Shown: positions 52,766 through 62,159, counted from the stretch's first letter. The stretch is DNA of 64,000 nucleotides from Tectiglobus sp965247245 (GCA_965247245.1 CBDFGV010000003.1:186001-250000), one strand, 5' to 3'. Program-made: numbers and translations. Notes: a model not told the origin generated them from the letters alone.

Positions 52766-55228
52766 TTAGTTGACCTCGACCCTAAACTCGATCCGCCGAT
52801 TGCGGGCGCGATTGCGTGCCGTGGTGTTCGGTACCAGCGGCTTGGTCTCACCGAAGCCCACGGCCTTGAGCTGCGCGGCAGCCAAGCCCTTTCCCTCAAG
52901 ATATGATCGCACGGCTTCGGCCCGCCGTTCAGAGAGACGTTGGTTGGCTTCAGCCGAGCCCCACGAGTCCGTATGGCCGCCAATTTCGATGCTGATCGTG
53001 CCGCAAAGGGTCGACAGGCCGGCAACTTTATCGAGCGTCGGGAAGCTCTTGGACTGCAGCTTGTCGCTGCCCGGTGCAAAGCTGATGGTGCCTTCAGTCG
53101 TCGTTGCATTGAGTGCCTGCTGGCATCTGTCGCGCGCCAGTTGCAATTCGCGCTTCTTCTTCTCGATCTCAGCCAGACGGGCCGCCTCTTGCGCTTTGCG
53201 GCGTTCTTCCGCCTCGCGCGCCTTGCGTTCTTTTTCGAGAGCAGCCTCGCGCGCCCGGCGCTCTTTCTCAAGCGCAGCCTCGCGCGCTCGGCGTTCGTCC
53301 TCAAGTCTTTGGCGCTCGCGTTCCTTCGTCAGGCGCTCCAGCTCCAGCTTTGCAGCGCGCTGCGCTTCTTCCTCTTTGCGCTTGCGCTCGGCTTCCGCCT
53401 TGGCGGCAACTGCGGCGGCCTCTTCAGCTTTGCGCTTGGCTTTCTGCTCGGCCCACAACATGGCTGCAGACTTCACGATAATCTTTGACTCAGCAGTATA
53501 ACCCTTGGCGATGGTTGCCTTGAGCTGTTCTTTGACAGCTGTTGCGACGGCGGTATCGGGCGCCTCGCCGTCGAGGGTGAGAACCTGCGCTTTAATATGC
53601 GCTGTACCGAGGCGCAGCTTGGCCAACTGTTCCAACGCAACGGTTGCAACCCGGCCCCACTTCTTGCTTTGCGACGGCTTGATGCGCAGGTCGCTGGTCA
53701 CCTTGGCCTTCGGGAACAGTTTCGTTGCTTGCGCATTCAGCGCCTCAACGACGCCTGAGTTTGGTACCTCGCCCTGTAATGTCAGCTGTGTGCCGTCATA
53801 CTTCGCGCGCCAATCCAGGTTGGGCTCAGGCGGAAGCTTGAGCGTGATATCCAGCTTCTCCTTACAGGCGCGATTAGCGGCCGCACGCACGAGCTTCGGC
53901 AAAGCATCGTTGACCGCCTCGTCTCGTGTCAGACCGCTGACCGACAGGTCACGGTCCGAAACTTCGGCGCGGCCGTTGTCCAGTTTCAGCAGGCCTTCGA
54001 GACCAGCCAAGACACAACTGAGCCAGCCGTCAGGCGCACCTTTGCCCAAAGCCAGTCGGTTATCGATCGTGGTGTCCGGCCTGGCGCTACGGATGGCGGC
54101 AACGATCTTCTTTGTCTGGCTCTCTCCGAGCGTATAGCCGGAGAGCAGCAGGTGCTTGCCCTCGCTAACTATTGTCGTCGTAAACGGACGAATGGTTGGT
54201 ATCGTCGCCTCGACATACTTCAGGTCGTGGGTGAGCTGATAGAGCGTTGTAATCCGCGTTAGCAGCGCCGTGCGGACCGCGTCGGCAACCGCCTGTTTCT
54301 GCGCTTCGCCCTTCACGACAAGCTTGGTGTTCGAGAGGCTGGCAGTGCCCTTGTTGAGCTTGGCCAGCTCTTGAATGATGACCCCTGCGGTATTCAACCA
54401 CTGGTCCGGCGCCCCGCCTGCCACCGCCATTTTATCGACAATTGGCGATTTGACGAACACTGCCTTGGCAATCTTGATCAGCGCATCGCGGTCGCGCTCG
54501 CTGGGCACATAGCCCTGCAGCAATAGTTGGCTGTTCTCAAAAACAGCCTGCCATTCAAACGGGAAAACAACCGGCGGTTTCACCTTATCGTTCACAAGGA
54601 TCACACCGGATGGAACATTGCGGTAGAGCTGGCCTTTGATGGTGCGATAGGCACCAACGCTGTTGGCCACACCGGCAATCGCCAGCTTTGTGCCGTCCAG
54701 ATAAACCTTGCCGCCCTTCTCAAGCCGTGAAAGCTGGGCGAGCCCAAATTGGATCGCACCGAGCCAGACACCGTCTTGAGGCGCACCGCGCGCCGGCCGC
54801 ATCTTGTCGCTAACGGGGATGCTTGGGAAGACCTGCTTGGCAGCAGAGACGACGCTATTCCTCACGTCCTTATTCGGGAAATAGCCCGTGAGATGCAGTG
54901 ATCCGCCTTTGACGGCCGCCGACCACACATAGTTTTCTTCGATGGCAGCGAGTTGCGATGAATTCTGTACCGCGGCGATACCATGGACCTTGCCAACGAT
55001 GCGCTCTGCGAGATTTTGTTCCTGTTCCGCAACGGCTTCGCCAACAAGTTGAGCATTCCGGCCGGACATAACCACAAAGGCCCAATCCACGCCGGCCTGA
55101 CGCAGCGCCGCCTCCGCGCGGCTCTTGAGGTCTTCGGCCATGCGCGGCTGCTCGACCTGCCAGGCAATCAGCCATATGATTGCAATGACGGGCAAGCCCC
55201 AAAACCAACGAACGCGGCTGGTCTGCAT
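52766..55228 (-). CDS. OmpA-family protein with four BON-like repeats
   Basis: An 820-residue protein: transmembrane anchor (residues 8-24), four related units of about 97 residues starting near 102, 226, 349 and 473, a charged coiled coil (about 595-705, with repeats of REAALEKERRA) and a C-terminal OmpA domain (about 715-820). Each unit has the order W-x-A, LxLxGxxP, A-K-x-FP, D, GAP-x-x-W, LAKLxxG, LxxxG. The OmpA domain has GHTDSWGSAEANQRLSERRA, with Asp and Arg that bind diaminopimelate. It probably spans from inner membrane to peptidoglycan. First gene of a three-gene operon. Confidence 0.85.
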   Translation of the reverse strand: MQTSRVRWFWGLPVIAIIWLIAWQVEQPRMAEDLKSRAEAALRQAGVDWAFVVMSGRNAQLVGEAVAEQEQNLAERIVGKVHGIAAVQNSSQLAAIEENYVWSAAVKGGSLHLTGYFPNKDVRNSVVSAAKQVFPSIPVSDKMRPARGAPQDGVWLGAIQFGLAQLSRLEKGGKVYLDGTKLAIAGVANSVGAYRTIKGQLYRNVPSGVILVNDKVKPPVVFPFEWQAVFENSQLLLQGYVPSERDRDALIKIAKAVFVKSPIVDKMAVAGGAPDQWLNTAGVIIQELAKLNKGTASLSNTKLVVKGEAQKQAVADAVRTALLTRITTLYQLTHDLKYVEATIPTIRPFTTTIVSEGKHLLLSGYTLGESQTKKIVAAIRSARPDTTIDNRLALGKGAPDGWLSCVLAGLEGLLKLDNGRAEVSDRDLSVSGLTRDEAVNDALPKLVRAAANRACKEKLDITLKLPPEPNLDWRAKYDGTQLTLQGEVPNSGVVEALNAQATKLFPKAKVTSDLRIKPSQSKKWGRVATVALEQLAKLRLGTAHIKAQVLTLDGEAPDTAVATAVKEQLKATIAKGYTAESKIIVKSAAMLWAEQKAKRKAEEAAAVAAKAEAERKRKEEEAQRAAKLELERLTKERERQRLEDERRAREAALEKERRAREAALEKERKAREAEERRKAQEAARLAEIEKKKRELQLARDRCQQALNATTTEGTISFAPGSDKLQSKSFPTLDKVAGLSTLCGTISIEIGGHTDSWGSAEANQRLSERRAEAVRSYLEGKGLAAAQLKAVGFGETKPLVPNTTARNRARNRRIEFRVEVN

Positions 55229-55315
55229 TTCCGTACAGTCTCCCTGTGCTGCGGACGTGCAGCCTATAGCAAAAGATGCCGGCTACGTCATCGATGATCA
55301 CACCCGACGTTTGGC

Positions 55316-55375
55316 CAGTGCAAGACTTGTCAGTGCAAGACTTGTCAGTGCAAGACTGGCCAACGCAAAACTAGA
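55316..55375. repeat. 15-bp tandem repeat, four units
   Basis: CAGTGCAAGACTTGT twice exactly (55316-55330, 55331-55345), then CAGTGCAAGACTGGC and the diverged CAACGCAAAACTAGA. No spacer, so it is not CRISPR. Likely replication slippage. Confidence 0.85.
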
Positions 55376-55490
55376 TTGTCTCCCGGGCGTCACGACGTTC
55401 CATCCTTATATAGCTAAGCGGATTCATCGATGGAAGCGTATTGGGCCGGCGCTGCAACACGTTATGGCGATCAAGGACCAATTGACTTCC

Positions 55491-55532
55491 CGATCCTTCG
55501 TGCCCGATCCATCGTGCCCTATCCATTGTGAA
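55491..55532. repeat. 14-bp tandem repeat, three units
   Basis: CGATCCTTCGTGCC, CGATCCATCGTGCC and the diverged CTATCCATTGTGAA follow one another directly. Confidence 0.75.
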
Positions 55533-55635
55533 TGAGTGGTCGGGAGAGGCTGGCAGCGGGCCGGGCCTTCGATCATCGGATAGCCGCTGAGCGGCCTGCC
55601 TTTGACAATGGTCGGTATTCCGAAATGATGGAAGG

Positions 55636-56355
55636 ATGGCCGATCAGAAAGCAATCAAGCTCTGCAACATTGAAACAGTCGCATTCGATGTTGGCGAAAC
55701 ATTGGTCAACGAGGCACGTCTTTGGCAAGGCTGGGCAACCTATCTCGGCGTGACTGAAGCCGAATTTCGTCAGGTTCTGGATCAAGTTATCGCACGCGGA
55801 GAACACCACCACGAAGCCCTTTACCATTTCGACCCGAAACTGGACTTAGACGCAGCGAGACTGGACCGAGAACGCAACGGAAATGGCGATCTATTCGATA
55901 CAACAGACTTATACCCTGATGCATTGGACTGTCTTAACCAACTCAAGAACCTCAACCTGCGCATTGGAATAGCTGGTAACCAGCCAGTTGGCGCCGAACG
56001 CGCATTAAGGGAAGCAGGTTTCAACGTTGACTTCGTGGCTTCCTCTGAACGGTGGGGAGTATCGAAACCAGATCACCGCTTCTTCAGCCGTATAGTCGAA
56101 GAGTGCAGTCTGGAAGCGCCGTCGATTGCTTACGTGGGTGACCGTCTCGACAATGACATTCTCCCGGCGCGTGCCGCCGGGATGGCCACGATATTTATCG
56201 AACGAGGCCCGTGGGGCCGTATCCATGCACAATCGCCTGACATCAAGCTGGCGGACTGGCACGTCATAACGTTGAAAGAGATAAGCGAATTGTTTTCTGC
56301 GTCCCTCGCCTTGGGCAACGAGCGAATTCGGGTCGGCCCAACATCCGAGAAGTGA
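55636..56355 (+). CDS. HAD-superfamily hydrolase
   Basis: A 239-residue HAD protein with a helical cap between motif I and the core. Motif I is FDVGETLV, with nucleophile Asp18 but Gly in place of the second Asp of phosphatases; motif II is GIAGNQ (Thr/Ser replaced by Gly-Asn); motif III/IV is SKPDHRFF and YVGDRLDNDI. The changed motif I resembles many HAD proteins annotated as hydrolases with untested activity. It precedes an acyl-CoA dehydrogenase by 91 bp. Confidence 0.85.
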   Translation: MADQKAIKLCNIETVAFDVGETLVNEARLWQGWATYLGVTEAEFRQVLDQVIARGEHHHEALYHFDPKLDLDAARLDRERNGNGDLFDTTDLYPDALDCLNQLKNLNLRIGIAGNQPVGAERALREAGFNVDFVASSERWGVSKPDHRFFSRIVEECSLEAPSIAYVGDRLDNDILPARAAGMATIFIERGPWGRIHAQSPDIKLADWHVITLKEISELFSASLALGNERIRVGPTSEK

Positions 56356-56446
56356 TGAATGAAGCGAATTGGATTGGTCGGTGTCTATCACTGGTCAATT
56401 GCCCAAACATTTGACACCATATGCGCAAGCGACACGGGAGACGAAG

Positions 56447-58228
56447 ATGAGCGTTGCCGAAGCAATTGAAGTCGAGCTGCCTAAGTCACTGGACGAGTGG
56501 ATTGCCCGCGACTGCAGCGGCGAAAACTTTTTCGAGATTGACCATAGCTTGCAATCCTTGCTGCAGCTTTACATGGATCCTGATCTGCGCGCTCACATGA
56601 CGCCACACTATGAGAGGCTTGGTGAGATTGCCGGCAACCGCTTGGATGAGCTGGCGCGTCTGTCCGACACGCATCAACCGGTGCTGCATGTCCGCTCACC
56701 GCGCGGCTTGGACGAAGACTGGATCGAGTTCCATCCAGCCTACCGTGAGATGGAGCAAATCGGCTTCGGCGATTTCGGTATCCATTGCATGTCGCGCAAA
56801 GCTGGCGTGCATGGCTGGCCGGATAAGGTGCCGCCGATTGCAAAGTACACATTCCAGTACATCTTCACGCAGTCCGAGTTCGGCCTGATGTGCCCGATAT
56901 CCGCGACGGATACATCGGCTATGCTCATCGAACGCTACGCTGATGAGGCGACGAAAGAACGTTTGCTGCCGGGCATGTGGAGCCAGGATATGAGCAACAT
57001 CCTCAAGGGTGCCCAGTTCATGACCGAGAAGACCGGTGGGTCGGACGTGGGCAACATCGAGCTCGAGGCGCGTTGGGAGGATGGCGAGTGGCGCCTCTAC
57101 GGTGAGAAGTGGTTCTGCTCCTGCGCCGACGGCGATGTGGCGCTGCTATTGGCGCGGCCGGAAGGCGGTGCACCGGGCACATCAGGCCTCGGACTCTTTG
57201 CTCTGCCGCGCCACCGCCAGGACGGCAGCCGCAACAGTTATCGGATTGTCCGCCTGAAGCCAAAGCTCGGGACCAAGTCAATGGCATCCGGAGAGATCAA
57301 GTTCGAGGGAGCAACCGCTTATGCTCTCGGCGAAGTCGGCCCGGGGCGCAATCAGGGCCTCAAGCAGATGATGGACCAGGTGAACATGTCCCGCCTGTCC
57401 CATGGTGTTCGCGCAGCCGGCATGATGCGTCGTTGCCTCAATGAAGCGCTTATGGTTGCCGGAGATCGCATCGCTTTTGGTGACTACATCAAGAACAAGC
57501 CACTGCTGCGCCGCCAGCTCATGAAAATCATGGTGCCAACCGAACAAGTCCTGTCGATGGTTATGTGCACTGCGCAACAATTGCATCTGGCCGAGCAGGG
57601 CAACAAAAAGGCCCAGCAGCTTGTCCGCATCCTGACACCGCTGATCAAGTTTCGCTCGGCCCGCGATAACATCGATGTTGCTACCGGTGCGATGGAAGTG
57701 CGTGGCGGCAATGGCTACATCGAGGACTGGGTCAACGCCCGCTTGGTGCGCGATGCTCATCTTGGCGTCTTGTGGGAAGGAACCTCCAACATCAACGCCC
57801 TCGACATCATCACCCGTGCCGTCGCCAAGGTCGGCGCCCACCGCGATCTCCAGGACGATCTGCAAGAACGGTTGGAGCAGACTTCCGATCTCCCGGGCCA
57901 GTATCGCGGCGAGCTGTCGAGTACCGTTGATCGCGCATTTGGCTTCGCTGAAGAGGTTGCCAGTTCCGGCAACGAGCCGCTTTGCCGTCAGGCATCGGAT
58001 GCCCTCTACAATGCCGCAAGCGCCGTGTTGCTGGCGAGCGAAGGTGCCGCGCTAGGAGCCGCCGGTGGCGATGCCCGGCGTCTGGTCTTGTCACGGATGG
58101 TCGTTGACCACCGCCTGAGCCCGCGCGACCCACTGGCTGCTGGATCATCCGACGATACGAAGATCGACGTCTTGCTGGAAGACCGGCCGATCAGCCTGGC
58201 CCAGGCGGAGCAACTGGTGGCTGGTTAG
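56447..58228 (+). CDS. Acyl-CoA dehydrogenase, AidB-like long form
   Basis: A 593-residue FAD-dependent acyl-CoA dehydrogenase starting MSVAEAIEVELP (GGAG 9 bases upstream). The FAD and substrate motif QFMTEKTGGSDVG (residues about 192-204) and RGGNGYIEDW are typical; the catalytic Glu is in LWEGTSNINALD. A C-terminal extension of about 140 residues is mostly helical, as in AidB and related long-form enzymes. Its stop codon overlaps by 3 bases the stop of the convergent vWA gene. Substrate not predictable. Confidence 0.92.
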   Translation: MSVAEAIEVELPKSLDEWIARDCSGENFFEIDHSLQSLLQLYMDPDLRAHMTPHYERLGEIAGNRLDELARLSDTHQPVLHVRSPRGLDEDWIEFHPAYREMEQIGFGDFGIHCMSRKAGVHGWPDKVPPIAKYTFQYIFTQSEFGLMCPISATDTSAMLIERYADEATKERLLPGMWSQDMSNILKGAQFMTEKTGGSDVGNIELEARWEDGEWRLYGEKWFCSCADGDVALLLARPEGGAPGTSGLGLFALPRHRQDGSRNSYRIVRLKPKLGTKSMASGEIKFEGATAYALGEVGPGRNQGLKQMMDQVNMSRLSHGVRAAGMMRRCLNEALMVAGDRIAFGDYIKNKPLLRRQLMKIMVPTEQVLSMVMCTAQQLHLAEQGNKKAQQLVRILTPLIKFRSARDNIDVATGAMEVRGGNGYIEDWVNARLVRDAHLGVLWEGTSNINALDIITRAVAKVGAHRDLQDDLQERLEQTSDLPGQYRGELSSTVDRAFGFAEEVASSGNEPLCRQASDALYNAASAVLLASEGAALGAAGGDARRLVLSRMVVDHRLSPRDPLAAGSSDDTKIDVLLEDRPISLAQAEQLVAG

Positions 58229-58926
58229 CGCAAACCGTCGATTGAGAGCTTGGATATGCGTGTGCATCCCAGGGCCTTGCGCAATGCCGCGCGCAGGGTC
58301 TCCAATGAATGCGTCGTGGCGTACGTGCCGTCCGTTGCATCGGTCAGGCAGCGCAAAGTGTCTGTACGCCAATCGCGCAAGAAGAATGTGATCACGTGAA
58401 TGCGGATGCGTGAGCCCTTCTTCACGAGCCTGTCCGCAAGCTTGCAACTGGGCTGACCACAATTCTCAATGCCATCGGTCACGAGCACAACGATACCTTG
58501 CTCAGAGCGCTGCCGCAGAGTGTCGACGGCCATCTCAACACCATTGGAAAGCGGTGTTGCACCTTCCGGTACGATCTGGTGGAGCTCTGAGAGAATGCGC
58601 GGCCCGGAATTGCGCGTCGGCGGCACGCGCATCACAAAATCACTGCAGTCTGGCCCCTGCCCGCCGCCGTAGGTAATGAGACCGGTAGGACGGGTGCGCG
58701 TCACATCCGGCAGAACATCAGCAGCCGCGCGCCGGGCCACATTGATCTTCGAGCTGCCATCCTGGAAGGCTGTCATAGAGCCCGAGGCATCAAAAACCAG
58801 CATCGCATTTTCGGTGCATGCGCGGACGATCGTAACACCGACCGAGTTGAACAACATCAGCATGACCGCGAAGCCGACTAAGCTTCGTCGCAATGACTGT
58901 CTGAAGATGTTCTGACCAGGAGCCAC
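58225..58926 (-). CDS. Exported vWA-domain protein
   Basis: A 233-residue protein starting at GTG after AAAGGAGG. Residues about 14-36 form a signal peptide or anchor. The von Willebrand A domain (about 38-205) has the MIDAS motif DASGSM, with TPLSNGV (second MIDAS part) and LVTDGIENCG. Three Cys pairs (for example CGQPSCK) suggest disulfides. It likely binds a ligand or partner in the periplasm. It overlaps tail to tail with the acyl-CoA dehydrogenase. Related proteins from Rhizobiales are annotated only as vWA domain proteins. Confidence 0.85.
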   Translation of the reverse strand: MAPGQNIFRQSLRRSLVGFAVMLMLFNSVGVTIVRACTENAMLVFDASGSMTAFQDGSSKINVARRAAADVLPDVTRTRPTGLITYGGGQGPDCSDFVMRVPPTRNSGPRILSELHQIVPEGATPLSNGVEMAVDTLRQRSEQGIVVLVTDGIENCGQPSCKLADRLVKKGSRIRIHVITFFLRDWRTDTLRCLTDATDGTYATTHSLETLRAALRKALGCTRISKLSIDGLR

Positions 58927-59034
58927 GGCACCTCCTTTCGCTGAAACGCGGTGGCGGGTGCGAAATCAGAGTTTAGCGGAGCGCTTCGGCTTGGCAAGGG
59001 GCGCGCGTTGCACAGCTTTGTGTTCGCGGTGCCT

Positions 59035-60024
59035 TCACTTGGTTTCATTATCGCAAGAGTTAGCGGCAACGATGGCCTCGGCTGCCGCTAGCATGTCTGC
59101 GCCAACGGGCTGCACACCAATCTGGCAGCAGACAAGTCCTGTCGAAACCCGTTCGACAACCGACCATTCCCAAATTGCGGTGGGATTGCAGGTGGTGACA
59201 GCTGCCATGTCCCGAGCCGCTTGCCACGACGCTGCAAGAGCACCCGCCTCTCCATTGCATTCGGCAACTTGCAGAAGCTCCTCCGGATCCTCGCGCAGGA
59301 TCACACCCAGGTCGTACTCTGCTTCGGCGTGAAGGCCATCAGGGTCAACCAGTTTGAACCGCGGTGCACCAGGTGCGCGATCGAGAACCTCAAGGGCATT
59401 CCAGGCGTGGATGTCGCCGTGGACAAGCACGGCGCGAAAATCATGATGTGCTGCAATGCGGCGGTCGGCACACCGTAACGCGTGATCAATAACGGCGCGT
59501 GAGCATGGCTGGTCGAGTTGTTGCCACTGCTGCTCAATCATGTCTTTGAGCCATAGGCCTTTCTCGGCACCGTTGATGAAACTTTGCTGCGGGATCTTCT
59601 GCCAAAGACGCTGTGCTGCGTCGGCCAAGTGTCTTCGGCGTTCAACGAGAGAGAGATCAAGCTCCGCCATCGGCCGGCCCAGCCGCTCGAGCAGGAGCGC
59701 GCCCCGTGCTTCATCTGCTGCGAAAAGCTGCGCGCAGCCCGCGCCATCAGCCAGACGGAGCACGGCGATCTCGTCACTGGCATCCTGTGTCTCGGAAGGC
59801 AAAAGAACTTTGAGGACCGCTGCACTGCCATCGGCTCTCGTCACATCTGCAACATAGGCCTCCGTCGCGTCGTTGTAAGTTTGGCCAAGCGTCAACTGCC
59901 AGTCCGCGCAGAGATCACTGATAAGTTGCGGTAGCGCATCCAGCCAGCCAATGGATCCAGCCGCCGCGGCTCGTCGCCGGACAGCATCAGGTAGATCGAC
60001 GTTCGGGTAACTCGAGCCGCTCAT
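59035..60024 (-). CDS. APH(6)-like aminoglycoside/hydroxyurea kinase family protein
   Basis: A 329-residue protein kinase-fold enzyme of the streptomycin 6-kinase/hydroxyurea resistance kinase family. Motifs: ATP-binding AAVLKVLLP with the Lys, an Glu-containing helix, catalytic VLVHGDIHAWNAL (Asp and Asn) and metal-binding KLVDPDGL. Known members phosphorylate streptomycin or hydroxyurea. It stands alone, with no mobile element near, so it may be a chromosomal enzyme for a different small substrate. Resistance should not be assumed from sequence. Confidence 0.82.
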   Translation of the reverse strand: MSGSSYPNVDLPDAVRRRAAAAGSIGWLDALPQLISDLCADWQLTLGQTYNDATEAYVADVTRADGSAAVLKVLLPSETQDASDEIAVLRLADGAGCAQLFAADEARGALLLERLGRPMAELDLSLVERRRHLADAAQRLWQKIPQQSFINGAEKGLWLKDMIEQQWQQLDQPCSRAVIDHALRCADRRIAAHHDFRAVLVHGDIHAWNALEVLDRAPGAPRFKLVDPDGLHAEAEYDLGVILREDPEELLQVAECNGEAGALAASWQAARDMAAVTTCNPTAIWEWSVVERVSTGLVCCQIGVQPVGADMLAAAEAIVAANSCDNETK

Positions 60025-60184
60025 TTTCTTAAACCGACGAGAAGCATGACGCGTTGCAATCGACAGAGGGAATTTGCAGGTGAGATGACTTACTGCGATC
60101 GAACCGTGGGGCTGCTACAACCTGAGCGGGTTCCGACACGCAATTCGCCGTCGGCCACGTTTCAACCGTGATTGCACAAACGAC

Positions 60185-60835
60185 TTAGATGTTTAAGCAA
60201 TTCTGCACATCATTGAACACTTCACGGAACATCTCGGGCGTCAAACGGCCCGTGTTCGTATTGTAGCGCGAGCAGTGATAGCTATCGAACAGATAAATCT
60301 TATCCCCGCTGTCGGGGGGATCAATCTCGTGCTGGGCACCGTGGCCGAATTTGATCGCTGATTTCTTCTGGCCCAACGCTACGACGGTGGCATCGTGCGC
60401 GATACGACCCAGCGCGACGATTGCGCGAAGGTTCGGTAAGCCCGCAATCCGCGCTGCGAGAAATGGTCGGCAGCTATTTATTTCAGCTGTCGTCGGCTTG
60501 TTCTGCGGCGGCAGGCATCGCACTGCATTCGTAATCATGCAGTTCCTGAGCTCTAGCCCGTCATCTGGCGATGCGCCATAGGTGCCCGCAGAAAAGCCAT
60601 AGATATCAATCATTTCGTAGAGAAGGTCGCCGGCGTAGTCACCTGTGAACGGGCGCCCTGTCCGGTTCGCCCCCTGCATGCCAGGTGCCAGTCCAACGAT
60701 CAGGAGCTGTGCTGTATCAGGGCCGAACGACGGTACGGCACCGTTGAACCAATCCGGATGCTTGGCCTGACAATCGGCTCGGAATTCAGCCAATCGTGGG
60801 CAGAGCTGACAGTCGCGCGAAGGTTCAGATTGCAA
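60185..60835 (-). CDS. Family-5 uracil-DNA glycosylase (UdgB type)
   Basis: A 216-residue Fe-S uracil-DNA glycosylase that removes uracil (and often other deaminated bases) from DNA. The 4Fe-4S ligands are Cys9, Cys12, Cys107 and Cys122. Motif A GLAPGMQGANRTGRPFTGD lacks the catalytic Asp or Asn of family 1-4 enzymes, as expected for family 5, and motif B is SYHCSRYNTNTGRLT in part. The gene lies next to the NYN gene on the same strand, the arrangement seen in Rhizobiales between smpB and rpoZ. Confidence 0.92.
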   Translation of the reverse strand: MQSEPSRDCQLCPRLAEFRADCQAKHPDWFNGAVPSFGPDTAQLLIVGLAPGMQGANRTGRPFTGDYAGDLLYEMIDIYGFSAGTYGASPDDGLELRNCMITNAVRCLPPQNKPTTAEINSCRPFLAARIAGLPNLRAIVALGRIAHDATVVALGQKKSAIKFGHGAQHEIDPPDSGDKIYLFDSYHCSRYNTNTGRLTPEMFREVFNDVQNCLNI

Positions 60836-60935
60836 GAGTGTGCCCGCTTGGCTTTAGTGTGCTGGTCGCACACTCAAGCCGGAACAACCGGTCTGGGTCA
60901 ACTGCTTGACGGAAAATGACCCGCGATTGGTGGCG

Positions 60936-61580
60936 CTAGAGGTCGTCGTCGGAATAGTCGTCATCCCCGAGATCATCAAACCGCACAGGCGCAGTTGCGG
61001 GTCGTCCGCTCCGTCCGCCAGTTGTCGGCTTCACGGGCGGGCGTGCACCGCCGCCATCGCGGCAGATGACTTGCTCCAGATCGGCCAGATCAATGAATTG
61101 ATCGGCTTGCCGCCGCAACTCGTCTGCCACCATTGCCGGCTGTGTCTGAAGCGTTGAAACGACGCTCACGCGACGGCCCATGCCCTGGATCGCAGCCACG
61201 AGCGCGCGGAAGTCACCATCTCCCGTGAATAGCACAATGTGATCGAGGCTAGGGGCGAGTTTCATGGCATCGACAGTCAGCTCGATGTCCATGTTTCCCT
61301 TGATCTTTCGCCGACCGTGCGCGTCCGTGAATTCCTTAGTCGGCTTGGTAATCATCGTGTAGCCGTTGTAATCGAGCCAATCGATGAGCGGTCTGATGGA
61401 GCTGTATTCTTGGTCCTCGGCGAGCGCGGTATAATATAGGGCACGGATGAGATGGCCGCGTTGTCTGAAATGTTTCAGCAATCGCTTGTAATCAATGTCG
61501 AAGCCGAGTGATTTTGCAGTCGCGTAGAGATTTGCTCCATCAACAAACAGCGCTATCTTCTCATCTTGATAGAAATGCAT
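60936..61580 (-). CDS. NYN-domain (LabA/DUF88) protein
   Basis: A 214-residue PIN-like nuclease-fold protein. Acidic active-site residues are in VDGANLY (Asp14), GNMDIELTVD and FTGDGDF, the classic NYN set for metal-dependent RNA or DNA cleavage. The C-terminal 50 residues are Gly/Pro/Arg rich and end in an acidic tail (DDLGDDDYSDDDL). This family is usually found before rpoZ in alphaproteobacteria. The biological substrate is unknown. Confidence 0.92.
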   Translation of the reverse strand: MHFYQDEKIALFVDGANLYATAKSLGFDIDYKRLLKHFRQRGHLIRALYYTALAEDQEYSSIRPLIDWLDYNGYTMITKPTKEFTDAHGRRKIKGNMDIELTVDAMKLAPSLDHIVLFTGDGDFRALVAAIQGMGRRVSVVSTLQTQPAMVADELRRQADQFIDLADLEQVICRDGGGARPPVKPTTGGRSGRPATAPVRFDDLGDDDYSDDDL

Positions 61581-62159
61581 TCATTACCCCTGGAGCCAAA
61601 AATCAGACAACTGACGACATATAGCGTGTCCAGTTAATTCTTCAGTAGGCTGCATGTCAAGTTCGAGCTAAACTTTTATCCGCAATGCTTGCGATGTGGG
61701 GATCGGAATCCACCCTGCAATATCGCTAGTGTATCACGTAAGCGTTATAATCGCATTCATTTCGGCCAAGAATTGACCAAATCGTATCAGGCACCGTGTC
61801 GCACGAATACTGACTTTAACTTAGTCGCCGCTTGTGTCAACTGCAACTTTGTAGTGATTCAGACGGTGTTTCAACGCTCTAGTTGAGGTTAAGCTGAATA
61901 AATCGTAACTGTCTTCTTAGTCGTCTTTGCCAATGTCGTGTTGTTGGAAGTGTCCAGAGAGCATCAGCGAAATGGCCGACTCGCAACGGGAGATCTGGAG
62001 CTATTCAGCACAAATTGGCCAGACGAAGCATAGCTATCTTGATTAATGCGACAAGTCATGCGATAGTTATAGGTGGTGTTTCGAGATAGATAAACACGCT
62101 TCCTTTCAAACAACTGACCATCTGATCGGCGTCCGGCCGGTTCAACTGGAGCAACTGCT
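61581..62159. other. AT-rich divergent intergenic region before rpoZ
   Basis: This 579-bp gap between the NYN gene and rpoZ has lower GC than the rest. A sigma70-like pair TTGATT-N17-GATAGT (62039-62067) about 95 bases before rpoZ is a possible promoter. No RNA gene or frame is convincing. Confidence 0.4.

Larger units (their letters stand above)
55229..55635. other. Intergenic region with two short tandem-repeat arrays
   Basis: A 407-bp gap upstream of both the OmpA-family gene and the HAD gene, with no convincing reading frame. It holds the 15-bp array at 55316-55375 and the 14-bp array at 55491-55532, listed separately. Confidence 0.6.

Noticed and set aside
52732..53304. 190-residue Arg/Ser-rich frame within the OmpA gene
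   Set aside because: It is an out-of-frame reading of the repetitive coiled-coil codons.
55316..55375. Possible CRISPR array
   Set aside because: Units are directly joined without spacers and are only 15 bp long, so it is a simple tandem repeat.
61689..61886. 65-residue frame in the gap before rpoZ
   Set aside because: Composition is that of AT-rich intergenic DNA; no start signal or domain.
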